Part shown: positions 12,542 to 23,672 of the stretch, piece after piece
Position numbering within the stretch: position 1 is the first letter of the stretch
Layout: every line of letters begins with the position of its first letter
From: Chamaecrista fasciculata
Taxonomy: Eukaryota; Streptophyta; Magnoliopsida; Fabales; Fabaceae
DNA length: 64,000 nucleotides
NCBI GenBank assembly: GCA_003254925.1
Contig: QANZ01047167.1
Coordinates: 70,218-134,217 of the forward strand
Direction: 5' to 3'
Made by a program: the position numbers and the translations under genes
Notes under the pieces: model-generated
The model's database searches: none
What the model saw: the letters and a program-made list of their open reading frames with translations, nothing else
What the model was told of the DNA's origin: nothing

Positions 12542-14253
12542 ATGGACCATCAAGGTAACTCCACTTATTTCCTCCTATAACCTTTTATTTGATTATGGAT
12601 CTGGTTTTATGAGATTATTAAGGATAAATGCATCATTTATTTGCTGGAAACCCCTTGACAAATGATGTTCTATCTGTTGCAGGTGGTTTGGGTCAATCTA
12701 GTTCTAATACTAACATCCAAAATGGGGCCGACCCTCAGGAGTTCCCACACAGATTGTTGAGTTCAAATTTTGTTCCTCTTCAAGAGGTTGATAATATATC
12801 TACAAGCGATGATCATGTTGCGCGTGTTTCTCCACATAACCTAGATTTAAATGAATCACTTGTGGAAAATGTCCATCAACGACAGTCTGTGGCTGGCATT
12901 GGTCATAGCACAATAAGGTCGATCTTGAACATGCAACAATTTGGTGAAGCTAGGCATGTTTCTGCTAATATTGTTCCAGTTTCATTTGAGGATGGAGATG
13001 TTCGTGGCAGTTCATTGAGAGATGATGACTTGCAACACTCAAGTCATGCTAGACAAACCAGTAACATCAATAGTATCCATCATCGAACAGCTGCTGATCC
13101 AAATAGTAGGTTTCTAATGCCTAACATATTTTCACTGGGGCAGGCAAGGAACACTCTTCCTCACTTATCCAGACAAACACCCTGGTATCACCAACATGAG
13201 AATCAGCCTCCATACAGCCCAACCCCAAATTCAGCTGGTGTAATTCCATATATGCAGCCAATTGTGCCTGTTTCTAATAGTCATGAGACCCTGCAGACCT
13301 CTCCTATGGAATCTCTTCATGGTCCAAGAAGCATCATGCTTGGACCTCAAACTGGAAGGAGGTTTCGTCCACGTAATGGAACTGCAAACTTCCTTGGAAA
13401 TTTTACTTCCCCCTCTGACTATGTTTCCAGTAGTCATATTTCAAATGCTCCTACAGAAGTCCCTGGGTTTAACACTCGTGACCAACCTATTCTTATGTTA
13501 CCAAGAGTCGGGAATGTTGGTAACAATAGATCTCAAAACCGATATAGGATGGTGTCAAGATCTTGGCGTCAATCTGCTGTCAGGAGGGAACCTCTTCGTA
13601 ACAATGAAGCGCGGAATACTCTTGTGACTGAGGTATTGTATGAAGAATATCTTTTTAAAAGTTTCAGCACTTGGAATTTTTTGTTTAGACTAACTGAATA
13701 TTAATTTCTGAAATATTTGTGTTGTCCTGAGATCGGACTTTGAATATTTGGGTATGATTTAACTTTGATTGCTTGGCACTTCTCAGAAAATAATTGAGTT
13801 GATGTCCCTCTTTATGCCCGATCTTGAATATTAGTAAGACTTTAACATCTCCCATAGTCTCATAGGGTAGAAAAGCCTCTTGTATTTCTTTTAGGATTCA
13901 GACAGTCCTCTTAGACTCCAACTGTATCTTTGTTTCCACTTGAGTTTTATCCTTTTATACACTATCCTGTAGGAATTTGCTTAAGTTCAAATATTCATGC
14001 CACGGTTACAGGGTTGTTGTCTTAACCTGTAACCTAAAAATATAGGTTGCTGAGCTCTCTGCATTTGAGCTTTGTCCATGAAATATGGTGACAGTTGATA
14101 TTTTGCAGTTCTGTTGACGATGGATCTACATGTAATTTCTTGCTTTAGTGGTATATAATGAAATTTTCAGTTTGATAAGAAATCACAGCTTTATGAATAA
14201 TAATGTTTTTTTTAAGAGGGAAGTAACACAATGTCTACCATATGCCTGCCCTA

Positions 14254-14298
<45 letters not shown>

Positions 14299-15427
14299 CC
14301 CTTTGCTGCACTGCACTGTGGCAAGTAGAGGGCCTGGGTTTCCCTTATCCTTCGTAAGTTCTGTATCAACTTTTGTAAATACTTGTATGTAGTACATGGC
14401 ATGGCTGTCTACGTGGGGATTAGATAACTGCAGAAGTTTCGTTTTGACCATATTTTCCCTTTTTGCTATGTTGATTTGTTAATCGATTTGATTTTGAATG
14501 GATCAAATGCATTTTGTGTTTCGATATGTAACAGATTCGGAATGCCTTGGAACGTTTGCGGAATGGTGAATTGGTGCGCGCAGAGGTTCGTTTTCACTAA
14601 ATTTATGCATGTTTTAACAACAACTAAGTTCCATATCTGCAAGGCAGGAATTTAATCCTGTTTCTTTAGTTATAAACCTCTGATCTATAGTTTTTATAAA
14701 TCCACAGGAATTTATTATCCTTGATTATTCACTTCTAGTACTTTTGCTCGAGGAGTGCCATAATCAACACTTGGTTGCAGGGAACGAGGTAAAGACTTAG
14801 TAAGCCTGAATAGCATATTGATAAGTTTCTTGTTTAGAGAAGTCTTGATTGCATGGGCTAAGTTCAAAATAAATAATTTGACTTGCATATTATCATTTTT
14901 ATTTGGAATATTTTTCTGAATATTATCTTCTGGAGCTTTAGGAAAATCCGCTAGCTTTTCTTGGATTGAATGAGGATTTCGTTATGCTGCGTCTCGGCCG
15001 TGATAGGTTCCGACCTTCCAGAATAGGAGATCCAGGATACGCTGAAACCTGTTGCATATGTCAGGTGAGGTCTACTAGTGCTACATTTTGGTTCACTTGA
15101 GAGTAACCTAAGAAGAATTTTGTGGGGTTTGATGAACACATGTAAATTTTGACTGATATGGTTGTGAAAATTATTATTATTATCTACTGTTGTTTCATCT
15201 TGTCTAATACTAATGGGAAAACTTAGGGAAGCGCTTGATTATGGTTGAACCTTTCTAGTCCATGTTACCTATCTCAGCTTTTCATGCTCTTGCAGGAAAA
15301 CTATGTTGATGGCGATGATATCGGACTGCTGAATTGCCTACATAGATTTCACGTGGATTGCATCAAACAATGGTTGGTGATCAAGAACTGCTGTCCTATT
15401 TGCAAACAGATAGGACTATATGTGTAA
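12542..15427 (+). CDS. RING-H2 finger E3 ubiquitin ligase-like protein
   Basis: Six coding exons join in frame: 12542-12554, 12683-13632, 14535-14585, 14708-14788, 14942-15064 and 15296-15427, about 449 residues. The first coding exon gives only MDHQ plus one base. The second is a long, low-complexity, Asn/Ser/His/Pro-rich region of about 316 residues with no folded domain I recognise, as in MBR/HIP1-type RING proteins. The last two exons hold a C-terminal RING-H2 finger: CCICQENY, then CLHRFHVDC, then NCCPICK, which fits C3-H2-C3 zinc ligands. Such proteins pass ubiquitin from an E2 to substrates. The stretch just before the RING is shorter and more irregular than I expect for MBR-type proteins. 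Position next to the SPT/ALC-type gene matches my memory of At5g67120. Substrate unknown. Confidence 0.88.
14261..14294. repeat. (TA)n microsatellite in RING-H2 gene intron
   Basis: About 17 units of TA within the intron between the second and third coding exons. Confidence 0.95.
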
Positions 15428-18115
15428 TAGACCTAGTTGAGCTGGTTTTGGCCGTGGTTTTATGGACCAATAATATATATTTTAATTAACATATGAATTT
15501 TCTCCCAGCATTGCACGGGGGAATCCTCTTTTTGGAGTTGGTCAATCAGTGACCAAGTGCAGCAGACTTTTGAGTCTTGACACCTTTTATGGCTTATGGC
15601 CCTGCTTTTGGTTTTAATAATGGATAATAGATAATAGATAATGGATTGTTTTGCCTATTATTTATTATGTACCTTGTTGGAATGATCTGATTTTGTTCTA
15701 GATGGATCATGGATGGAAATAGAATGGAACTGGAGTAGTCTCGTTTGTGGATGGATGAAAGATGATTAGCCAATAGCTGATAGATAGGCTATTAATTCTC
15801 AATTCTCATGGTCAGGCACGCTCTTAAGTTATGCCTCTCCATGAGAGTCAGAGTCAAAAAAGCTGCTCCGAGAGAAGACATAATTGGATAGAAAGAACTT
15901 GGAGTAGGTTGTGATATGCTTACAGCCGTCCGATTTCCTTCTCAGATCACAACGTAGCAGTTCACCAATGAGGAGATGCCAGCTGGGAACTTAAATTCAA
16001 TTCAAGGTAAAAGAGAGAGAGAGAGAGAGTGTGTGTAGTCTTGTAGGTACGTATCTCGAGATATCAATCATATCATCGTCTCACTCTCACCGGCTTGATC
16101 GGTCAACATCAGGCGAAGGGTGGGGCCCACTTCTCCCCCGACGAGAGTAAGAGTATTGTATTGTATTCATTTGTTATCGACGACGTTACGTTACTTGCCG
16201 TGTATGATGCTTGATCCATTGTGTATGTTTATGTATTTTGTTGTATGACGTGCGATGACATTGACGCAGATACTCTGGTGGTCCCTTCCGTCGGACCCAA
16301 AATTAGAGGGTTGGATACGAGATCTTCCTACCCAATCAGAATTAGCCACGTATGATCTCGAATTAACATCATTTGCCCAAAGATATTACTAAACATTTTC
16401 AAACATTATTCTGTGTCGGGTTAAGGTGACGTTGGGTCGGACACGACAGTGACAGAAGGAGAGAATGGGACGTCTGATCAATTGTTACCTTATCGAATAA
16501 ATAATACTCTCCTCTCCATTCCATTCTCCCACCCAAAATCCATATCAAACGAATCATCCACCATTTATTTCTTTTGTATTTTAACCAAAATAGTCCCTCC
16601 TTCCCAAACGTATTTCTGTTTTATTCCCTATATCAACCGGAACAGAAAATGACTTTCGAGTCTCTGCAAATATCTGTTGGCATGATCGGCTTTTCACAAG
16701 GCACAATAATGCCAACAGTTAGTATAAGTAACGAGGAGCATTGGTTTTGCTATACCTTCGTGGTTGTATGGACTATGGACTCAACCTCCATATGCTCTCA
16801 TTCATTCATTTTTTTTTTCCAAATCTATATCTATGTTTTTTACATTTGAAGAAGTGATGAAAGTAGAACTTTTCTTTTTTCTTTTTAAACGAGTTAATTT
16901 CTGAAAATAGTCTATGAAGAAAAGATAAACAAAGTACTAGTACCTTTTACTATTCAAACTAGTTTTAGATAAAAATAAATACAGAGAAGACAGTGAAAGC
17001 ATGAAAGTGAAAACATATATAGGCCGGTGGGAGTGGGGTTACTGCGATCTTATTCGTACTTGGCTGGCAAACTTATGAAGTTATGGTTTGCCCATTTACC
17101 TTTTTTTTGGCCACTTGTCCATTATTCCAATTAATAAGTAACTTCATATATATATATATATATATATTTTAGATCCAGGGTTCCATGTCTTCCTAGTTCC
17201 TCCCAACTAGGCTACGCAAAACTAAACCAAGCCGAATAACAATATAACAATATAATGAACTGAAACTCACATGCAAATGCAATAATAAAATTACCAAAAT
17301 ACACGCACTTGGTCAATTAAGAATATTTAATCAATCATCAATAAAGAAGTAATTATGGTTGAGATGATGATGATTATTATTATTATAATGAAATTATGGT
17401 TGAGGGGGTTAGAAATTAAAGGAGAGAAGAGAAGAGAAAGTATTGAATTGTGTAGAGCGTACGGGTGGTAAAAGGAAAGATGGGGAAATAGTACGGATTA
17501 GAGGAGAAGGGTCAAATCTCAAATGTTAAAACAGAAATAATGGTAATGTGCCTCACGTGCGACCATTGTTAGAGCGTGCAACCAACCATGTTGGGAACTA
17601 CACTTGGCTGACACACACACACAGACACCCAATGCAAATATGGAACTGCAATGCAAACTGCACAAGCCACCTCAAGGCTCAACCCAACCAAGAAGCTAGC
17701 TTACTGTTAGCCCTCTCTCTCTATAGAGTATAGAGTATAGACTATAGACTATATAGTGTTGTGGAATGGGGAAATATATGGAATGGTGCATTTAGCATAG
17801 AATCATCATCCCCCAGAGAGATGAGAGCACTCGCTATTATGGCGCGTGGGTGTAGTGCAATAAATATGATCCTAAACCCGCCCACAATTCCCCATATCCT
17901 CCTCACCTCACCATCTCTGTTTCTGAAAGTACATTTACTTTGGTTTATAAAGACAAAGCAGCGCACGGAAACTAACCCCATCTACGAAACTCTGCAACCA
18001 ACTCTGAAGAAGACCAAAAGCACTCACACATTCACATTCACTCCTCTTTCTTCCTTTCTTGTTTCTTCTCCTCATGCCCACAACAATCTAACAACCAAAA
18101 CCACAACAATCAACA
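15428..18115. other. Spacer: 3' end of RING-H2 gene and promoter of bHLH gene
   Basis: No gene is recognised. Visible elements are a GA-rich tract near 16014-16029, a GTGGGGCCCAC word at 16120-16130 that fits TCP-type sites, a (TA)n tract at about 17146-17166, a G-box and a TATA-like TTATAAAG near 17945. The last 60 bases before the ATG are a CA-rich leader without upstream ATGs in good context. Confidence 0.5.
17554..17559. promoter_or_regulatory. G-box CACGTG upstream of the bHLH gene
   Basis: CACGTG lies 557 bp before the ATG of the SPT/ALC-type gene. G-boxes are the typical binding site of this bHLH class, so auto- or cross-regulation is possible but unproven. Confidence 0.4.
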
Positions 18116-20282
18116 ATGGGGGATATGTATAACTTTGATAATACTAATCATCATAATCCCTCCTCTGCCTCCTCACCTCAAGACGAAATCTCCCTTTTTC
18201 TGCGTCAGATTCTGCTTCGTTCATCCTCCTCCTCAGCCTCCTCGCCTTCTTCGCTTCAAAACGCACACACCTCCATGACTGGACTCTGCAATTCCCACAC
18301 CAGCCTCAACAACAATAATACCCACTTCTCCCGTCGCTCATCGCTTTTCCGAGATGGGATCTCCGCCCTTGATTCCTCCTCTGGAGTAAGTGCTTCAACC
18401 GATGTTTTTCTCTCCTCTTCCGGAACTTATGGCTCTTCCAATATCAACCCAACTTCTGCTTTCAATGTGCCTTCCTCCTCCTTCGGAGTTAGTGAGAATG
18501 AGATCGATGAGTATGATTGCGAGAGCGAGGTAATGGATTCTCTCTCTCTCTCTCTCTCTCTCTTTCCTTATTTCTTCTTCTTCTCCTGTCACCTAAAAAG
18601 CTTTACAATGGCTTCTAACTTTAAAAGAATGATGTGTTAGTTGTTAAATTTCGTTTACCTCTGTTTGGTAACTGAGACTGCGAGATGAAAAAGTAGCTTT
18701 TTTTAATATTGTTGTCTACATAGACCGGATCTTTCTGCAACCTTTGCCCTCAAGAAAAACTATGAACACAAGGTGTTAGATTTGTTTGTTTGGAAGGGTC
18801 AGGTTTTTTATGGGGATGAATTTTGAAGTTCAATCGCTTGAAATTTCTGAATGTAGGAGGGAATCGAAGCATTAGTGGAAGAGCAACCAGTGAAGTCAGT
18901 TCCTCCTAGGAATTCATCAAAGAGAAGCAGAGCTGCAGAAGTTCATAATTTGTCCGAAAAGGTTAGTGTTTTGATAGGATGGCTGTATTTTTGCGTACTT
19001 GGGTTTCATCGGTTATATCTATCTATCTATTTATCTATGCCTTTTGCTTATGTACTTTTCTTTCTGTTGTGGGGACCCTTGGGCAGAGAAGGAGAAGCAG
19101 GATCAACGAAAAAATGAAGGCATTGCAAAATCTAATTCCAAATTCAAACAAGGTCTCACGGAGTCTCTTCTTCACTTTACTTTTTGATAGTGCCACTTTA
19201 TGAGTCCTTTTTCTGACACCTCTAAACTGCTTTATGTTCATGGCAGACGGACAAGGCTTCCATGCTTGATGAAGCTATTGAATACCTTAAACAGCTTCAG
19301 CTCCAAGTACAGGTGTGTAATGTATCTATAGCTGCATTATATATATAACTGATAGGATTGGCTTTTTGTTTCCTGTTAAGACTAGTAAATTTCTTGTTAA
19401 AATTAACGTTGTATAAGTGATATGGTAATAATGGTAGCAAGACACCATGTATTGTGAATAATCCTTGTGCCTTAGTATAGAAGAAAAGAGACAAAAAAGC
19501 TCTGATCAGCCTTTTTGTTTTTTTGGATTTGCTTTCATGATTGACATTTCAGATGCTGTCAATGAGGGATGGCTTGAGTTTACATCCTATGTGCTTCACT
19601 GAAGGCTTGCAGGCTCAGGCTTTGCAATTATCTCAGATGAGATCTGAGATCAACGAAGAAAACAGGTCTTTGCCTTTAAACATGACGCCTACTCTGCCAT
19701 TGCCTCAAGAAAACCCCTTGCAATATGTGTCCAATTCTAATCTATCTAACAAAAGCAATAATGCACGTGACCAGTCATTAGTCTCTCCATCATCATATAT
19801 AATTAACCCAGAAACCTCCTTTGTTCTGGAATCCCCCATGCTACCGCATTTAAGACCCTTTCAGCACAACAGAACTTCTGAGGTAAGTCTTTAAATGTGT
19901 GACTGTGAATAACACACGTATGTAGTTAAATATAATAATAAGTTACAGAATTTTATCTTCATAAAAGCAGATACGTGGGGGTGACATATTGCAGCATCAG
20001 CAATTAAATGCAACCCATTCAGATACCAATCCTTTAGGTGGTTCTCAAGGTCTGCATGTTTTAGTATTCAACAATTTATTTTTTTTAATCTTTCATTTTT
20101 TTGGGGGGGTCTTAATTGCCTGAAACTTTTGAGTTACAGTATCACTCTCGTTTGATATGCAAACTTCAGAGCAGAAGGAAGGAAGCTCTTTGGAAACTTG
20201 TGTTGCAGGGAGAGATCAGTTGGGAGTGATACTAAGAAAAAATGAGAACAACGTTTCTGTTACCTCACAATTAAGTAGGTAA
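18116..20282 (+). CDS. SPT: bHLH transcription factor, SPATULA/ALCATRAZ type
   Basis: Seven exons join in frame: 18116-18529, 18857-18961, 19087-19152, 19247-19312, 19553-19882, 19971-20049 and 20140-20282, about 400 residues. Near the N-terminus is DEISLFLRQILLRSSSSS, a segment shared by SPT and ALC. The basic region and helix-loop-helix run over about residues 157-217: HNLSEKRRRSRINEKMKAL, NLIPNSNKTDKASMLDEAI, EYLKQLQLQVQ. His, Glu and Arg of HNLSEKRRR are the residues that read G-box DNA in this class. After the bHLH comes MLSMRDGLSLHPM, again typical of SPT relatives. In Arabidopsis these nuclear factors shape carpel margins, fruit dehiscence zones and seedling growth. I cannot decide SPT from ALC orthology by eye. 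The neighbours (NAPRT, ICU2, RING, PLC) match both Arabidopsis loci. Confidence 0.93.
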
Positions 20283-21413
20283 TTATTGGAATACGATGTA
20301 TGACATAATGACATTAATAACATGCTATATATATATATATGTATATGTATAGATCATCTGCATGAGGCCATGTCTTAAATGTTGGCATAAGCGTTTCATC
20401 AGATTACAGAGGGGGGAAAAGTGCTTGCAATGAATGACGACATCAAGACAGAAAAAATCAAGTTTCTGAGGTTTGCATTTTGCTAGGCTTCCACTTCTTT
20501 TTGAATTGTTGGGTCTTCGATCTCTAATCATAAAAGCGGGAAGAATTCTCATCAGTTATGTGGTGCTCTCTTCACATGCCTTTATCTACCTGCCTAACAT
20601 GCCATCACCAGATTTTATTTATCTACCAGTACTATGTATGAATGAATATACATAACCATAAAATCTCTTTTGTATAATTTCAGCTTAAGATAATACTCTT
20701 GTCTATTTAATCTTAGGCTCCTCATCAAATTATAATTGCTGTTGGACACTTGTTGAATTGCATGAACTACAATATATATAATCTTGTCACAGAGATGTCA
20801 ATTTTTTTCGTTTTTTGAAAGCTTAAGTTCTTAACTGAAATATCATCTTAAAATTTATTCACTTATTAACAGAAAGTTGTTTTACAGTAAAGTTTGACGA
20901 AATAACGTAACAATGTAATAAATAAAAGTATAAAAAACCTCTTGATGGCACTGCTCGATTACAGAGTTTATCTCTAGTACTCGAGTTTTTACTATAAATA
21001 GAGTGTATTGTCTACGTCAAGCATGATGCATTTGAATTTGTTGTAGGCTTATGCATGCATCTTGATGGAAGCAAAAATTTGATAAATAATTAATATCATT
21101 ACGATATCGACTAACTTGTTGACGATCCAAAACTAGGCTGGTTGGTTGTTACTTTTTAAATATGCAAGTCTACAATTAATATTTTGCTGAAGCAAAAATG
21201 CATTTACTCTTATGTATAATCCGAAAGCAGATCTATTGAGGTGCATAAGTATAAAATCTTCATCGTTTGTCTTTGGAGAAATGCATTTTAAAACTTGAAA
21301 TTGTATTCCTTATGCTCTTATGCTCTTTTTTCATATATTTGAGATTACCTTAAAAATATCATAGGCCTAGCCGTATAGACTATTCTATCCCATAACATAT
21401 GTAAGGTGGATAT

Positions 21414-21570
21414 ATCCCTTGAAGATACAGCCATCCATCTCCAACCAGATAAATCATAGAATCTCATGAACTGCACATTGCCAGTTTTGTAGAATCTTGA
21501 ATAGAAATCTATATATATAGGACAAACGCTACAAACGCCTTGAAGATACAGCCATCTATCTCCAACAAAT
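21414..21570. repeat. Pair of short direct repeats about 120 bp apart
   Basis: CTTGAAGATACAGCCATC followed by C/T and ATCTCCAAC occurs at about 21418-21445 and again at about 21539-21566, with a single difference. A second local repeat, TTTTTCAACTTCCAA, occurs at about 21583 and 21611. Confidence 0.75.
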
Positions 21571-23200
21571 GCTAAAAACGCCTTTTTCAACTTCCAATCT
21601 ACAAAAGGGTATTTTTCAACTTCCAACCCATTTAGCTTGAACAAAAAGAAGCTCACTCACCCTATCCATATTGCATAGAAGAAACGCAGAGAAGCACAAT
21701 ATCACAACGAAACGCAAATTGAAGACCCAAAATCGAACAATGAAGTGAGATGATTTCAGCATAACAAAATCGAAATCACGAAAATATAAAAGAAAGAAAG
21801 AAGAAATTAGGATTCAAAAGAACGATGGTTGCGATAGTTAGATTGAGGAAAGAGAAGAATAACAAAGACATAAGTAAAGATACAATTCAATAATTGAATT
21901 ATTATAATCCTCAATAATTCAATTCTGAGTCAAATTTAAGAATTAAAAAAAAACAAATTTAGAGATTAGAAAGCACTAATTCAGAGATTAAAAAATATAA
22001 AATTAATTTAAATTTTGTGATTAAATAGTTAATAATTGAAATATTTTAATAATTAAATCGTATATTTTAATTATATGAAGACTAATTTGTTTATTCATTT
22101 TTAATTCAAGAATCAAATAATATATTGTTACTTCTCCGCATATATGTTAAGCAAATTTGGTCAAATAATTTCTATTAACTCCCAAAAGAGGTCGATTACT
22201 TCCAAAGATCAACCTCTCTGCTCTCTTAAATATATATATATACAATCATCGTCCATGTGACATTACTCTAGGGGGGAGGGATATTCAGCATTTTAATCAG
22301 AAAGTCTGTATTTGATAAAAGTATGGGGGTCAAGGAGTTAATAAAACGATAATTTCCATTGGTCTATTATTATGTCAATCACAATCATTGAAATCAGGAT
22401 TTTATCAATATACGAGTATGATTGCATTGACCTTTTCTAGATGGACGTATCAAACAAAGTACTATATAATTATACAAAGCACCGTATTTTTCTTTTGTTG
22501 CTGTTTTACCTGCATTTTGGCGATATAAACATCAAAGTATATGCCAAATTCCACAATGTACAATAGAATATGTCATGAATTAAAAACGTTATCCTAATTC
22601 CTCAGCAAAACCAGAGGATTTATTCAATTAGATAGTGCACTCTTAGTATTTTTTTTTTGTTTTCTAAAAAGGATTAATTTCTAACAAAATTTATCAAAAA
22701 ATTTATATTTAAATCATGGAAGTAATAAAATAAGTTGTTAATGAAGGTTGGATTCTCAGAAATTTTAATGTATGGAAATTTTGAAAAGCTTGAAAAGAGA
22801 CAAAAGAGAGCGTAAACTTCATACACTAGATCATTTTATGAGTATAATATATATATTTTTTTCTTTCTATATTTCGTATACTCTTCCTTACCTTATTGTA
22901 AAACTTTTTTAAAAGATTGAAAATGGAACAAAATGACATACTCGAAAGAGCTACCAAAATAAATGAGAACCTCAAAATATTTAAATAATAGGGAAATCTG
23001 TTTTTAGTTGATAGATATTTTTTTTTTTTGAAAAAAAAGAAGTTATTTGAATAGTAACAAAAAATAAAAGGTGGGAGGGGAAGAAGGGTGATAATTTGAA
23101 TGGTGGTGAAAGAAACGTGTGAGGAGAAGTTCGCGGCGAAGAGAGATGGTTAAATAGCGGCGGAGGTCAGATGAAAGTAATGCATAATGAAGTTAATCAT

Positions 23201-23210
23201 GCCACGTGGC
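23201..23210. promoter_or_regulatory. G-box/ABRE palindrome GCCACGTGGC upstream of NAPRT
   Basis: A perfect 10-bp palindrome around CACGTG, 463 bp before the NAPRT start codon. Such sites bind bZIP (ABF) and bHLH (PIF/SPT-like) factors. Confidence 0.5.
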
Positions 23211-23672
23211 TTGTTTTACTAGTTCTATTACCAAAATGGCCAATCGCATTCCGTTGCCACCTAGCTAATCCAAAACGCCATGCATCTCATTCTCATCATC
23301 CTCTTCTTTCGCTTAAAATCAATACCCTTTCTATTTTATAATAATTTTGTCTGTCTGGTCCTTCCTTTTCATTCCACTACGACTCCATCCTCCTACTTCT
23401 TCTGTTTCTCTTCTTTTCTTTTTTATTTAATTCGTCAAAAACGGTCTCTCTCTGTTTTGTTTGTGCGTGACCTTCACGCTTCCTACGGAGTTTCCAAAAT
23501 TCATATAACATTGCGCGCGCCACGAACAATATACACAACAACAACAACAACACAAAAGCTAGAGACTAAAGCTACAATTCAACATCATCAATACATATAT
23601 ATAAGAGGCGACTATCTTCGCTCTCAATAAAACCGCAACGATAACCCTAGGAATTCCAGGGGGTGAAATTCA

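Larger units (their letters stand above)
20283..23672. other. Long spacer between bHLH and NAPRT genes
   Basis: No convincing gene. A 103-codon minus-strand frame at 21656-21345 resembles nothing I know and is built around an internal direct repeat. From about 21870 to 23050 the DNA is very AT-rich. The last 500 bp look like a promoter: a perfect G-box palindrome at 23201-23210 and a CAA-rich leader near 23535-23560 before the NAPRT ATG. Confidence 0.5.

Noticed and set aside
21345..21656. 103-codon minus-strand frame in the bHLH-NAPRT spacer
   Set aside because: No known domain, built on a local repeat, and no splice or start evidence.
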